A stretch of DNA of 64,000 nucleotides from Pseudomonadota bacterium. GTDB taxonomy: Bacteria > Pseudomonadota > Gammaproteobacteria > Xanthomonadales > Xanthomonadaceae. The notes beneath the pieces were generated by a model, which saw nothing but the letters and a program-made list of their open reading frames with translations, did not search any database and had not been told where the DNA came from. Location of the stretch: the NCBI GenBank assembly GCA_021821195.1, contig JAKACT010000001.1:620001-684000 (forward strand), in the 5' to 3' direction. Below are positions 9,720 through 18,561 of this stretch, one piece after another; within the stretch, counting starts at the first letter, position 1, and each line of letters opens with the position of its first letter. The position numbers and the translations under genes are program-made.

Positions 9720-10682
9720 TCAGGCCTTCCAGCGCGGCGGCAGCGGCCAGTCGGGGGCGAGGTTGCCCTCGAGGATGCGGCGCAGGTCGCGCGGGTCGAT
9801 CTGCGGCGCCAGTCCGTGCAGCAGCGCCAGCGCGTATTCGCGCAGTACGCGGCCGCGCGGCACCACCGCCCAGGTGATGCACTCGGGCAGCTCCGGCGGC
9901 GCCCCGATCACCCGCAGGTCGTCGTCTTCGCGTCCGCCCACCGCCATCTCGGCCAGCAGGCCCGCGCCCATGCCGGTACGCACGTAGGTCTTGATGAGGT
10001 TGGCATCTCGCGCCGTCATCGCGATCGACGGCGCCACCCCGATGGCCGCGAAGGCGCGCTGCAGCGACGACTCCGGCAGGGTCGAGGACTCGTAGGAAAT
10101 CAGCGGATGCCGCGCCAGCTCGGCCAGCAACGGCGGCCGCCCCAGGCTGGCCAGCGGATGCGTCTTCTGCACCAGCAGCACGCGCTGCCAGCGGAACAGG
10201 GGCACCGCCATGCCGCTGGTCGGTGGCGGGCTGCCGGCGGTGCTGATCAGGCCGAAATCGGCCTCGCCCAGCTTGTCCAGCACCTCCGCATCCCCGGCCG
10301 CGAACAGATCGACGCTGACCTTGGGGTAGCGCCGGGTCAGCTCCGCGATGACTTTCGGCAGCACGTAGCGCGCCTGGGTGTGGGTGGTGGCCAGCAGCAG
10401 GCGGCCGCTGTATTCGCCGCGCTCGTTGGCGGCGTAGCTGCGGATGTTGGCGGCCTCGGCCAGGATCCTGCGCGCGTGCTCGATCACCTTCACCCCGGCC
10501 GGCGCCACGCCTTCCAGGCTGCGGCCCTTGCGCAGGAACAGCTGGAAGCCCAGCTCGTCCTCCAGCTGCTTGAGCTGCTTGGATAAACCGGGCTGGGTGG
10601 CGTGTACCTTCTCCGCCGCCTGGGTGATGTTGAACCCGGAATCGGCAATGGCGACGAGGTAGCGGAGCTGGGTCAGGGTCAT
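9720..10682 (-). CDS. cysB: CysB-type LysR family transcriptional regulator
   Basis: This 320-residue LysR regulator has an N-terminal winged helix-turn-helix (MTLTQLRYLVAIADSGFN ... TQPGLSKQLKQLEDELG) and a C-terminal periplasmic-binding-like effector domain including LLLATTHTQARYVLPKVI. The ATTHTQARYVLP segment is typical of CysB/Cbl, which sense N-acetylserine and sulfur status and activate sulfate assimilation genes. It lies between convergent cysJIH and divergent cysG-cysK, fitting local control of both. The 149-bp region shared with cysG contains a dyad and AT-rich tracts that are candidate operators. Confidence 0.92.
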   Translation of the reverse strand: MTLTQLRYLVAIADSGFNITQAAEKVHATQPGLSKQLKQLEDELGFQLFLRKGRSLEGVAPAGVKVIEHARRILAEAANIRSYAANERGEYSGRLLLATTHTQARYVLPKVIAELTRRYPKVSVDLFAAGDAEVLDKLGEADFGLISTAGSPPPTSGMAVPLFRWQRVLLVQKTHPLASLGRPPLLAELARHPLISYESSTLPESSLQRAFAAIGVAPSIAMTARDANLIKTYVRTGMGAGLLAEMAVGGREDDDLRVIGAPPELPECITWAVVPRGRVLREYALALLHGLAPQIDPRDLRRILEGNLAPDWPLPPRWKA

Positions 10683-10689
10683 GGCGGCG

Positions 10690-10735
10690 TTTATATATCT
10701 TTACATCGGCATATAGCGATGAAGTATACATGCAC
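10690..10735. promoter_or_regulatory. AT-rich promoter/operator region between cysB and cysG
   Basis: In a genome that is overwhelmingly G+C, this stretch is full of TATA-like words (tttatatatct, gcatatag, gtatacatgc). It includes the imperfect dyad gcatata / tatacatgc at about 10709-10733. It sits just upstream of the cysB start and probably holds the cysB promoter and a self-binding site. I cannot assign -35/-10 boxes with confidence. Confidence 0.45.
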
Positions 10736-10755
10736 GGGGGCGCTCCTCCGCAGCT

Positions 10756-10780
10756 TGCTTATGCCACGGGAGCATAAGCA
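10756..10780. promoter_or_regulatory. Perfect dyad in the cysG leader, possible CysB or other operator
   Basis: tgcttatgc at 10756-10764 and its exact complement gcataagca at 10772-10780 flank a 7-base spacer, 51 bp before the cysG ATG. The 9-7-9 geometry fits either a LysR/TetR-type operator or an RNA hairpin in the cysG leader. The symmetry is seen directly; the regulator is inferred. Confidence 0.5.
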
Positions 10781-10831
10781 GACATCCTGCCACCATTTCC
10801 CAGCGCCGGCCATGCCGCCTAGCGTGTCGGC

Positions 10832-12286
10832 ATGTCCCAGCCCGGCGTAGCGCTGTTCCCCCTGTTCCTCGACCTGCGCGGCCGCCGCGTGCTGGTGGTG
10901 GGCGGCGGCGAGGTGGCCGCGCGCAAGGTGGCGGCGCTGCTGGACAGTGGCGCCGCAGTCGTCGTGGTGGCCCCCACCATCACCCCTTCACTGGCAGCGC
11001 TGGCACAGGCCAATCGATTGGCGCACATCCCGGCCGCGTTCGCGCCCGAACAGCTCGACGGCAGCTGGCTGGTGATCGCCGCCACCGACGACGACGCGGT
11101 CAACCGCGCGGTGGCCGCCGCCGCCCACGCGCGCCGTGTGTTCATCAATGTGGTGGACGATGCCGACCTCGCCAGCGCCCAGCTGCCCGCCCGCGTGCAG
11201 CGCGGCCCGCTGCAGGTGGCGATCTCCAGCGGCGGCGCCTCGCCGATGCTGGCGCGGCACCTGCGCGAGCAGCTGGAAACCCGGCTCGACGACGCGCTGG
11301 GCCAGCTTGCCGGCCTGCTGGGCGAACTGCGCGGGCGCATCCGCATGCAACTGGCCGATCTGGGCCAGCGCCGCGCCTTCTTCGAGCGCGTGCTGGCCGG
11401 CCCGGCGCAGTCGCTGCTGCGTCGTGGCGACGCAGTGGCGGCGCGCCGCGCGGTGGAAGCGGAGCTTGCATCACGGCGGGCATCGTCCGCCGGCCGCGTC
11501 GCGCTGGTCGGCGCCGGCCCGGGCGATCCCGGCCTGCTCACCCTGCGCGCGCTGCGCCTGCTCAACGAGGCCGACGTGATCCTGCACGACCGGCTGGTCA
11601 GCGACGACGTGCTCGCGCTGGCACGCCGCGACGCGACGCGCATCGATGTCGGCAAGCGCGTCGGCGGCGACCACGACGCCACCCAGCAGCACATCCACGC
11701 CCTGCTCGTCGCGCATGCCCGCGCCGGACGCCGGGTGGTGCGACTGAAGGGCGGCGACCCGTTCGTGTTCGGCCGCGGCGGCGAAGAACTCGAAGCGCTG
11801 CGCGAGGCCGGCATCGATTTCGAAGTGGTCCCGGGCATCACCGCCGCCACCGCCTGCGCCGCCTACGCCGGCATCCCGCTGACCCATCGCACGCATGCGC
11901 AGTCGCTGCACCTGCTCACCGCGCAGGCCCGCGACGGCGACGCCGACCACGACTGGCGCGCGCTGGCCAAACCCCACCAGACCCTGGTGTTCTACATGGG
12001 CGTGCAGGGCCTGGCCCGCCTGCGCGACAACCTGATAACGCATGGCCGCGCAGCATCCACCCCGGTGGCGCTGGTGGAGAACGGCAGCCGCCCGCAGCAG
12101 CGGGTGGTTGCCGGCACGCTGGCGCAACTGCCGGAACTGGCCGCGGCGCATGCCGTGCGCGCGCCGGCGCTGCTGGTGGTGGGCGAAGTGGCCGCGCTGG
12201 CCACCCGCCTGCACTGGTTCGGCGCCCCGCCGCTGGGCGGCGAACACCAGCGATGTCCGCCCGACGCCCTCGCCCGCGCCGCCTGA
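10832..12286 (+). CDS. cysG: Siroheme synthase (precorrin-2 dehydrogenase/ferrochelatase + uroporphyrinogen-III methyltransferase)
   Basis: This 484-residue trifunctional enzyme turns uroporphyrinogen III into siroheme. The N-terminal CysG-B half has a Rossmann NAD site ([14 protein letters not shown], residues 20-33) and the [14 protein letters not shown] segment. The C-terminal CysG-A half is a SAM-dependent methyltransferase with [34 protein letters not shown] and VPGITAATA. The product is the cofactor of CysI encoded just upstream. It is divergent from cysB and lies 33 bp before cysK, so cysG-cysK probably form one CysB-controlled unit. Confidence 0.96.
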   Translation: MSQPGVALFPLFLDLRGRRVLVVGGGEVAARKVAALLDSGAAVVVVAPTITPSLAALAQANRLAHIPAAFAPEQLDGSWLVIAATDDDAVNRAVAAAAHARRVFINVVDDADLASAQLPARVQRGPLQVAISSGGASPMLARHLREQLETRLDDALGQLAGLLGELRGRIRMQLADLGQRRAFFERVLAGPAQSLLRRGDAVAARRAVEAELASRRASSAGRVALVGAGPGDPGLLTLRALRLLNEADVILHDRLVSDDVLALARRDATRIDVGKRVGGDHDATQQHIHALLVAHARAGRRVVRLKGGDPFVFGRGGEELEALREAGIDFEVVPGITAATACAAYAGIPLTHRTHAQSLHLLTAQARDGDADHDWRALAKPHQTLVFYMGVQGLARLRDNLITHGRAASTPVALVENGSRPQQRVVAGTLAQLPELAAAHAVRAPALLVVGEVAALATRLHWFGAPPLGGEHQRCPPDALARAA

Positions 12287-12319
12287 CCGTTTTCCACCGC
12301 ATTCCAAGGATCCATCGCA

Positions 12320-13279
12320 ATGACCATCTACAACAGCATCCTCGACGCCGTCGGCAACACCCCGATCATCCGCCTCAACCGCATCGCGCCCAGCCACGCC
12401 ACCGTCTACGTCAAGGCGGAGTCGTTCAACCCCGGCGGTTCGGTCAAGGATCGGCTGGCACTGGGCATCGTCCTCGACGCCGAGCGCCGCGGCCTGCTCA
12501 AGCCCGGCGACACGATAGTGGAGGCCACCTCCGGCAACACCGGCATCGCGCTGGCGATGATCGCCGCAGCGCGCGGCTACAAGTTCGTGGCGGTGATGAC
12601 GGAAACCTTCTCGATCGAGCGCCGCAAGGCGATGCGCGCCTACGGCGCCAAGGTCATCCTGACCCCCGCTGCCGCACGCGGCACCGGCATGGTGGAGAAG
12701 GCCAGGGAACTGGCGGAAAAACACGGCTGGTTCTGGGCCAGCCAGTTCACCAACCCGGCCAACCCCGCCTACCACCGCCAGACCACCGCGGCGGAAATCC
12801 TGCGCGACTTCGCCGGCAAGCGGCTGGACGTCTTCGTCAGCGGCTGGGGCAGCGGCGGCACCCTCACCGGCGTCGGCGAAGTGCTCAAGCTGGCGCGCCC
12901 GGACACCCGCATCGTCGCCACCGAACCAGCCGGCGCCGCCCTGCTCAAGGGCGATGCGTGGGCGCCGCACAAGATCCAGGGCTGGACGCCGGACTTCGTG
13001 CCCGAGGTCATCAACCGCAACGCCTTCGACGAACTGCGCACGGTCACCGACGAGGACGCCATCGCCACCTCGCGCCGGCTGGCCGCCGAGGAAGGCATCT
13101 TCGTCGGCATCTCCGCCGGCGCCACCGCCGCCACCGCGCTACAGATCGCCGAGACCGCACCCGCAGGCAGCGTGCTGCTGGCGATGCTGCCGGACACCGG
13201 CGAGCGCTACTTCTCAAGTCCGCTGTTCGCCGACATCAACGAGGGCAGCGACGACGAGTGGCTGGCCAGCCTGGGCTGA
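12320..13279 (+). CDS. cysK: Cysteine synthase A (O-acetylserine sulfhydrylase)
   Basis: This 319-residue PLP enzyme makes cysteine from O-acetylserine and sulfide, the last step of the pathway encoded around it. It shows the PLP-lysine motif NPGGSVKDRLAL, the substrate loop EATSGNTGIALA, the phosphate-binding GWGSGGTLTGVG and a C-terminal PDTGERYFSS. The protein is close to the usual CysK length. It follows cysG by 33 bp and is followed by a hairpin terminator, then a large palindromic element. Confidence 0.96.
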   Translation: MTIYNSILDAVGNTPIIRLNRIAPSHATVYVKAESFNPGGSVKDRLALGIVLDAERRGLLKPGDTIVEATSGNTGIALAMIAAARGYKFVAVMTETFSIERRKAMRAYGAKVILTPAAARGTGMVEKARELAEKHGWFWASQFTNPANPAYHRQTTAAEILRDFAGKRLDVFVSGWGSGGTLTGVGEVLKLARPDTRIVATEPAGAALLKGDAWAPHKIQGWTPDFVPEVINRNAFDELRTVTDEDAIATSRRLAAEEGIFVGISAGATAATALQIAETAPAGSVLLAMLPDTGERYFSSPLFADINEGSDDEWLASLG

Positions 13280-13303
13280 GCCAAGCGCAATTCGCAGCAG
13301 GCG

Positions 13304-13334
13304 CAAACCCTTCCCGTATCGCGGAAAGGGTTTG
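13304..13334 (+). terminator. Probable terminator after cysK
   Basis: A 9-bp stem (13304-13312 with 13326-13334), extended by two GC pairs past a bulged A, lies 24 bp after the cysK stop. It is followed by the T-containing tcgttat. The T-tract is weak. Confidence 0.55.
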
Positions 13335-13360
13335 TCGTTATAGGCGCAGCAAAGTTACAA

Positions 13361-13466
13361 GCCGCCTTCCTGCGGGCGCTGCCTGCAGCGAAATCAAGGA
13401 GGAGGCATTGGCCACCGGCCAATGCCGGGGGACATTCGTGGAAGGCAGTGCCCGCAGGAAGGCGGC
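13361..13466. repeat. 106-bp palindromic element between cysK and manC
   Basis: The outer arms, 13361-13383 and 13444-13466, are 23-nt inverted repeats with a single mismatch. Inside them sits an independent perfect 10-bp hairpin, ggcattggcc (13404-13413) and ggccaatgcc (13417-13426), with loop acc. No open reading frame or transposase is present. The nested structure resembles a MITE or BIME-like repeat unit, and it may also separate convergent cysK and manC transcripts. I see no obvious target-site duplication. Confidence 0.6.
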
Positions 13467-13491
13467 CGTGAGAACGTGGCCACACACACCC

Positions 13492-14895
13492 TCACGACCG
13501 CCCGTACACATCCTCGTAGCGGACGATGTCGTCCTCGCCCAGGTAATCCCCGGACTGCACCTCGATCAGTTCCAGCATCTCGCTGCCGGGATTCTCCAAC
13601 CGGTGCTTGGCGCCGATCGGGATATAGGTGCTCTGGTTGGCGAACAGCTCGAACACGTCGTTGTCGCGCGTCACGCGGGCGACACCACTGACTACGATCC
13701 AGTGTTCGGCGCGCCGCTCATGCGACTGCAGCGACAATCGCGCGCCGGGCTTCACCTTGATGCGCTTGACCTGGAAGCGCTCGCCCACGTCCACTGAGTC
13801 GTAGCTGCCCCACGGGCGGTGCACTTCCCGGTGCAGCACGGCTTGCGAGCGCTGCCCGGCCTTCAGCCGCGCCACCACGTCCTTGACCTGCTGCACCTTG
13901 TGCTTGCGCGCCACCAGCACGGCGTCGTCAGTCTCCACCACCACCAGGTCGTCCACGCCGACCAACGCCACCAGCCGACGCGCGTAGGCGTAGCTGTTGC
14001 GGCTGTCGATGGACACCACGTCGCCGTGGTGGGCGTTGCCCTCGGCGTCCTGCTCGCTGACGTCCCATAGCGCCGACCACGATCCCACGTCGCTCCAGCC
14101 AATATCCACGGGCAGCACGGCGGCCGCGTCGGTCCTTTCCATCACCGCGTAGTCGATCGAGTCCGACGGGCAGGCCGCGAACGCAGCCTTGTCCAGCCGG
14201 ATGAAATCGCCGTCGCGCGCCGCCGCGGCGAAGGCGGCGCGCACCGCCGTGACGATGTCCGGGCGGAAGCGCTGCAGCTCCTCCAGGTAGCGCGACGCGC
14301 GCAGCAGGAACATGCCGCTGTTCCAGTAATAACCACCGGCCTCCAGGTACGCCTGCGCGGTGGCCGCGTCGGGCTTCTCGACGAAGCGCAACACCGGGCG
14401 CACGCCTTCGCCGGGGGCGGCCTCGATATAGCCGAAGCCCGTTTCCGGTGCGTCCGGCACGATCCCGAACGTCACCAGCTTGCCAGCCTCCGCCGCCGGC
14501 ATCGCCGCAGCCACCGCCGCCCGGAAGGCCGGATCGTTACGCACCACGTGGTCAGATGGCAGCACCAGCAGCAGCGGGTCGTCACCGCCGGCCATTGCCT
14601 GCAGCGCCGCCGCCGCGATCGCCGGCGCGGTGTTGCGGCCCAGCGGCTCCAGCACGATCGCCGGCGTGGGCGCACCAATCTGGCGCAGCTGTTCGGCAAC
14701 CAGGAAGCGGTGCTCTTCTCCGGCCACCACGATCGGCGCGGCATCGGCGATCGCGGCTACCCGCAGCCAGGTGGCCTGCAGCATGGTGTCATCGCCGGCC
14801 AGCGGCAGGAACTGCTTGGGATAGGCCTCGCGCGAGAGCGGCCACAACCGCGTGCCGGAACCACCGGACAACAGGACCGGCTGCAACTTCGCCAT
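13492..14895 (-). CDS. xanB: Mannose-1-phosphate guanylyltransferase / mannose-6-phosphate isomerase
   Basis: This 467-residue type II enzyme makes GDP-mannose precursors for LPS or exopolysaccharide. The N-terminal nucleotidyltransferase has [22 protein letters not shown] (residue 8 onwards) and [17 protein letters not shown]. The C-terminal cupin isomerase domain has RPWGSYDSV, a His-containing [13 protein letters not shown] and [14 protein letters not shown]. Length and order match Xanthomonas XanB. The ATG at 14895 is chosen because upstream residues are not family-like and a purine-rich gagagagg precedes it. It is divergent from amgK across 53 bp. Confidence 0.94.
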   Translation of the reverse strand: MAKLQPVLLSGGSGTRLWPLSREAYPKQFLPLAGDDTMLQATWLRVAAIADAAPIVVAGEEHRFLVAEQLRQIGAPTPAIVLEPLGRNTAPAIAAAALQAMAGGDDPLLLVLPSDHVVRNDPAFRAAVAAAMPAAEAGKLVTFGIVPDAPETGFGYIEAAPGEGVRPVLRFVEKPDAATAQAYLEAGGYYWNSGMFLLRASRYLEELQRFRPDIVTAVRAAFAAAARDGDFIRLDKAAFAACPSDSIDYAVMERTDAAAVLPVDIGWSDVGSWSALWDVSEQDAEGNAHHGDVVSIDSRNSYAYARRLVALVGVDDLVVVETDDAVLVARKHKVQQVKDVVARLKAGQRSQAVLHREVHRPWGSYDSVDVGERFQVKRIKVKPGARLSLQSHERRAEHWIVVSGVARVTRDNDVFELFANQSTYIPIGAKHRLENPGSEMLELIEVQSGDYLGEDDIVRYEDVYGRS

Positions 14896-14948
14896 GGACG
14901 CCTCTCTCGCAACTGCGCAAATACCGGCGCGCAGTTTAACCTTTGCGC

Positions 14949-15953
14949 ATGAGCAGCCCTGCAACCGACGACCGCGCCACCCTCCGCCTGCAATGGGCGC
15001 GCCATGCACTGGGAAGTGCCGCCGCCGACCTTGAGCGCGCCTCCACCGATGCCGGCTTCCGGAGCTATTGGCGCAGCGTGGGTGCCACGCCGTCGCGGAT
15101 CGTGATGGACTCGCCGCCGGACAAGGAGGACGTGCGTCCATGGCTGCGCATCCGCGACCTGCTGGAAGCCGCCGGCGTGCGCGTGCCGCAGGTGCTTGCG
15201 CGCGATGTCGACGCCGGCTTCCTGCTGTTGGAAGACCTCGGCAGCCCGACCGTGGCGCAGCTGATCAACGACGCCAACGCCGATGCGCACATGGACGCCG
15301 CGATCACCCAGCTGCTGCGGCTGCAGTCGCTGGCGCTGCCGTCGGACATCCCGGTGTTCGGCGAGACCCTGCTGCAGCGCGATGCCGGCCTGTTCGAAGA
15401 GTGGTTCATCCGTCGCCACCTCGGCATCGAACTGGGCTGCGGCGACAGCGAGCGGCTGGAGCTGGCGCAGCGCCGACTGATGGACAACGCGCTAGCGCAA
15501 GCGCGGGTGCCGACCCATCGCGACTACATGCCACGCAACCTGATGCCCGTCGAAGGCGGCCCGGCGGTGCTGGATTTCCAGGACCTGGTGCTGGGCCCGG
15601 TCGCCTACGATGCGGTCAGCCTGCTGCGCGACGCTTTCCTCAGCTGGCCGGAGGCGCGCGTCGAAGGCTGGCTGCGCCGCTACCACGCGCGCGCCGCCGC
15701 GGCGGGCCTGCCGGTGCCGGCGTTGGAGGTCTTCCTGCGCGACGCCGACTGGTGCGGGGTGCAGCGACACCTGAAGATCCTCGGCATCTTCGCCCGCCTG
15801 CACCATCGCGACGGCAAGCCGCGCTACATCAAAGACGCGCCACGCTTCCTCGGCTACCTCGACGCGGTGGTGCCGAAATACCCCCAGCTCGCGCCGCTGC
15901 GCGAGCTGCTCGACCACACCATCAAGCCCGCGTTCGCAAGGATTTCGACATGA
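14949..15953 (+). CDS. amgK: N-acetylmuramate/N-acetylglucosamine kinase (AmgK)
   Basis: This 334-residue APH-fold phosphotransferase phosphorylates recovered MurNAc and GlcNAc at the anomeric position, the first step of a recycling route that bypasses de novo, fosfomycin-sensitive UDP-MurNAc synthesis. The kinase catalytic loop is [12 protein letters not shown] and the metal-binding [15 protein letters not shown] follows it. Its stop overlaps the murU start by ATGA, and the amgK-murU pairing is the main basis for choosing this name over a generic aminoglycoside phosphotransferase. An in-frame TTG at 14943 is a less likely start. Confidence 0.9.
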   Translation: MSSPATDDRATLRLQWARHALGSAAADLERASTDAGFRSYWRSVGATPSRIVMDSPPDKEDVRPWLRIRDLLEAAGVRVPQVLARDVDAGFLLLEDLGSPTVAQLINDANADAHMDAAITQLLRLQSLALPSDIPVFGETLLQRDAGLFEEWFIRRHLGIELGCGDSERLELAQRRLMDNALAQARVPTHRDYMPRNLMPVEGGPAVLDFQDLVLGPVAYDAVSLLRDAFLSWPEARVEGWLRRYHARAAAAGLPVPALEVFLRDADWCGVQRHLKILGIFARLHHRDGKPRYIKDAPRFLGYLDAVVPKYPQLAPLRELLDHTIKPAFARIST

Positions 15954-16648
15954 AGGCGCTGATCTTCGCCGCCGGCCTCGGCGAGCGCATGCGTCCGCTC
16001 ACCAACACCACGCCGAAGCCGCTGCTGCGCGTAGGCGGCAAGCCGCTGATCGAATGGCATCTGGAGAAGCTGGCGGCGCTGGGCATCGGCGAGGTGGTCG
16101 TCAACACGAGCTGGCTGGCCGAACAATTCCCGCAAGCGCTTGGCGACGGCGCGCGCTGGAGCTTGCGCATCCATTACCTGTACGAAGGCGACACGCCGCT
16201 GGAAACCGGCGGCGGCATGTGGAACGCGCTGGCGCTGCTGGGCGAGGCGCCTTTCCTGCTGGTCAATGGCGATGTGTGGACGGACTTCGATTTCGCCGGC
16301 CTGCCGCGCGAGCCGCGCGGGCTGGCGCATCTGGTGATGGTGGATCGGCCGCCGCAGGCGACCCACGGCGATTTCGCCCTCGACGCCGACGGCTGCGTGC
16401 GCGCCGACGGCGAACACAAGCTCACCTATGCCGGCATCGGCGTCTACCGCCCGCAGCTGCTGGACGGCTGGCGCGATGTGATCCCGGCGGCACTGCTCGC
16501 CAACGGCAAACCGAAATTCCCGCTGGCGCCGATCCTGCGCGCGCACATGGCCGACGGCGCGATCACCGGCGAGCACCATCGCGGGCGCTGGACCGACGTC
16601 GGCACGCCGGAGCGGTTGCAGCGGCTGGACGCGGAGCTGCGCGGCTAA
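15950..16648 (+). CDS. murU: N-acetylmuramate alpha-1-phosphate uridylyltransferase (MurU)
   Basis: This 232-residue sugar-nucleotidyltransferase converts MurNAc-1-phosphate and UTP to UDP-MurNAc, completing the AmgK recycling bypass. The N-terminus [18 protein letters not shown] is the classic nucleotide-binding loop, followed by KPLLRVGGKPLIEWH and the metal-binding LLVNGDVWTDFDF. It overlaps amgK by 4 bp. The convergent hda gene ends inside the same codon region: the two stop codons overlap head-on (TAA 16646-16648, TAG 16645-16647). Confidence 0.92.
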   Translation: MKALIFAAGLGERMRPLTNTTPKPLLRVGGKPLIEWHLEKLAALGIGEVVVNTSWLAEQFPQALGDGARWSLRIHYLYEGDTPLETGGGMWNALALLGEAPFLLVNGDVWTDFDFAGLPREPRGLAHLVMVDRPPQATHGDFALDADGCVRADGEHKLTYAGIGVYRPQLLDGWRDVIPAALLANGKPKFPLAPILRAHMADGAITGEHHRGRWTDVGTPERLQRLDAELRG

Positions 16649-17352
16649 CCCGGACCCGCTTCCAGCACCTGCCGCAGGAACGGCACGGTCAGCCGGCGCT
16701 GCGCGGCCAGCGAGGCGCGGTCCAGCCGTTCGAAGATCGCGGTCAGGCTGCCAAGGTCGCGGCTGCAGCGGCGCAGCAACCAGTCCAGCGCGGCCTCGTC
16801 GAGGTCCAGCCCGCGCGCGGCGGCGCGCTGGCGCAGCAGCTCGGCGCGGCCGGCATCGTCCAGCACCGGCAGCGCCCAGCGCGCGCATTGCGCCAGCCGC
16901 GAACGCAGGTCCGGCAACACCAGCGGCAGTGCGTCCGGCGCCGCGTCGGCGGCGTACAGGACGCCGCGCCCGGCGTCATGCAGGCGATTGTGCAGGTCGA
17001 ACAGCGCCACCTCGTCGTCGCGGTTGCCGGCGACGGCGGCGACGTCGTCCACCGCCACCAGGGCCGCGCGCTCCAGCCCCTCCACCGCCGCGCGCACGTG
17101 GCCATGCAGGCCGCGCAGGGTGAGGTAGGCGGCGCGGGCGCCTTCCGCCTCCGCCTCGGCGCAGGTGGCCAGCAGCAGGTGGGTCTTGCCGGTGGCGTGC
17201 GCGCCGTGCAGGTAGATGCCAGCGGCGGCGCTGCCCGCTGCCAGCGTGCGCAGGGCTTCGGACAGCCCGGCCGGCGCGCCGACATAGCGCGACAGCCGCT
17301 GGTCCGGCGGCGCGCGCAGTGCGAGCGGCAGTTGTGGCACCAGTTCGATCAT
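16645..17352 (-). CDS. hda: DnaA regulatory inactivator Hda
   Basis: This 235-residue AAA+ protein resembles the ATPase part of DnaA and, in E. coli, works with the DNA sliding clamp to stimulate hydrolysis of DnaA-ATP after initiation. The N-terminal PQLPLALRAPP is compatible with a clamp-binding QL(S/P)L-type motif. The P-loop IYLHGAHATGKTHLL is near residue 45, with Walker B VAVDDVAAVAG. The ATG at 17352 is chosen because it starts the family-like MIELVPQLPLAL. It follows perM by one base, giving a DUF2066-perM-hda operon. Confidence 0.92.
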   Translation of the reverse strand: MIELVPQLPLALRAPPDQRLSRYVGAPAGLSEALRTLAAGSAAAGIYLHGAHATGKTHLLLATCAEAEAEGARAAYLTLRGLHGHVRAAVEGLERAALVAVDDVAAVAGNRDDEVALFDLHNRLHDAGRGVLYAADAAPDALPLVLPDLRSRLAQCARWALPVLDDAGRAELLRQRAAARGLDLDEAALDWLLRRCSRDLGSLTAIFERLDRASLAAQRRLTVPFLRQVLEAGPG

Positions 17353-17353
17353 C

Positions 17354-18559
17354 TCAAGCGACAGGCGGCCCGGGTTCGGCCGGCTCGTTCGTCGACGGCT
17401 CGACAACAGCAGCCGCAGCCGCAGCCGCAGCCGCGTCCGTGCCCGCATTCGCATCGAGGACAATCACCGGCCCGTCGCCGGCATACAGGCGGCTGTGCCG
17501 GTAGCGGTCCTGTGCATAGCGCAGCAGCACGTTCGCCACCGCCGCCACCGGCAGCGCCAGCAGCATGCCGAGGAAGCCGAACAGGGTGCCGCCGGCCATC
17601 ACGGCGAAAATGACTGCCATCGGGTGCAGGCCGATCTTGTCGCCCACCAGCTTGGGGGTCAGCCAGTAGCTCTCGATGACCTGGCCGACGCTGAATACCA
17701 CCGCCACCCCGGCCAGGTGCTGCCAATCACCGAACTGCACCAGCGCGGCGATGCCGCCGAACACCACGATGGCCGCCGGGCCCAGGTAGGGCACGAAGGT
17801 CAGCAGGCCGGCGATCAGCCCGATCAGGATGCCGAGGTTGAGGCCAACCGCCCATAGGCCGATGGCGTACAGCACGCCCAGGATCAGCATCACGGTGAGC
17901 TGGCCGCGCAGGAATCCACCCAGCACCTGGTCGGATTCGCGCGCCAGCCGGCGCACGGTGTCGTAGTGGTCGCGCGGCACCAGCGCGCCAACCCGGCCCA
18001 CGATCAGGTCCCAGTCGCGCAGGAAGAAGAAAGTCAGCACCGGCAGCAGTACGATGTTGGCCAGCCAACCCATCAGCGCGAAGCCGGAGCGGGAGACATA
18101 GCCCAGCACCGTCGCCGCCGCCCCACCGGCGCCCTGCCAGTGTTCGCGGATTAGCTGGAACAAACGCTCCGGGTCCATCCACGACAAAATCTGCAGGCCG
18201 GTGCGGCGCTCGATCCACGGCAGCGCGGTCTGCACGAACCAGTCGCGGTACTTCGGCAGCGATTCAACCAGCGTCACCAGCTGCTGCTCCAGCAGCGGCA
18301 CCAGCAGGATCGCCACGATCGCCAGCAGCAGGGTCATCACGCCGAAGACCAGCACCACCGCGGTATTGCGCTGCAGGCGCCGGGCTTCCAGCCGATCCAC
18401 CATCGGGTCGCCCAGCCAGCCCAGCAGCGCGGCGAACACGAACGGGCTGAGGATCGGTGCCAGCAGCCAGACCACCCACAGCAGGCCCAGCGCCAGCGCG
18501 GCCCACTGCACGCGCCGGTAGAACGCGGCGATGGTGGCCAGGTCGTCTTCGCGATGCAT
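17354..18559 (-). CDS. AI-2E/PerM family membrane transporter
   Basis: This 401-residue protein has about eight membrane helices in the AI-2E family arrangement (PF01594), with the conserved PxLGPAAIVVFGGIAALVQ region and a C-terminal VGDKIGLHPMAVIFAVMAGGTLFG. Family members include the autoinducer exporter TqsA and Na+/H+ antiporters; the substrate cannot be told from sequence. The C-terminal tail is odd: an Ala-rich run encoded by four tandem gcagcc hexamers (17409-17432), then an acidic, Pro-rich end. The start is two bases after the DUF2066 stop. Confidence 0.87.
   Translation of the reverse strand: MHREDDLATIAAFYRRVQWAALALGLLWVVWLLAPILSPFVFAALLGWLGDPMVDRLEARRLQRNTAVVLVFGVMTLLLAIVAILLVPLLEQQLVTLVESLPKYRDWFVQTALPWIERRTGLQILSWMDPERLFQLIREHWQGAGGAAATVLGYVSRSGFALMGWLANIVLLPVLTFFFLRDWDLIVGRVGALVPRDHYDTVRRLARESDQVLGGFLRGQLTVMLILGVLYAIGLWAVGLNLGILIGLIAGLLTFVPYLGPAAIVVFGGIAALVQFGDWQHLAGVAVVFSVGQVIESYWLTPKLVGDKIGLHPMAVIFAVMAGGTLFGFLGMLLALPVAAVANVLLRYAQDRYRHSRLYAGDGPVIVLDANAGTDAAAAAAAAAVVEPSTNEPAEPGPPVA
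17409..17432. repeat. Hexanucleotide microsatellite in perM
   Basis: Four exact gcagcc units in tandem encode part of an alanine run in the PerM C-terminal tail. Slippage here would change length in frame. Confidence 0.8.
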
Positions 18560-18561
18560 GC

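Noticed and set aside
14949-15953. AmgK gene as an aminoglycoside resistance phosphotransferase
   Set aside because: The fold is shared, but overlap with murU and the sequence family point to MurNAc/GlcNAc kinase.
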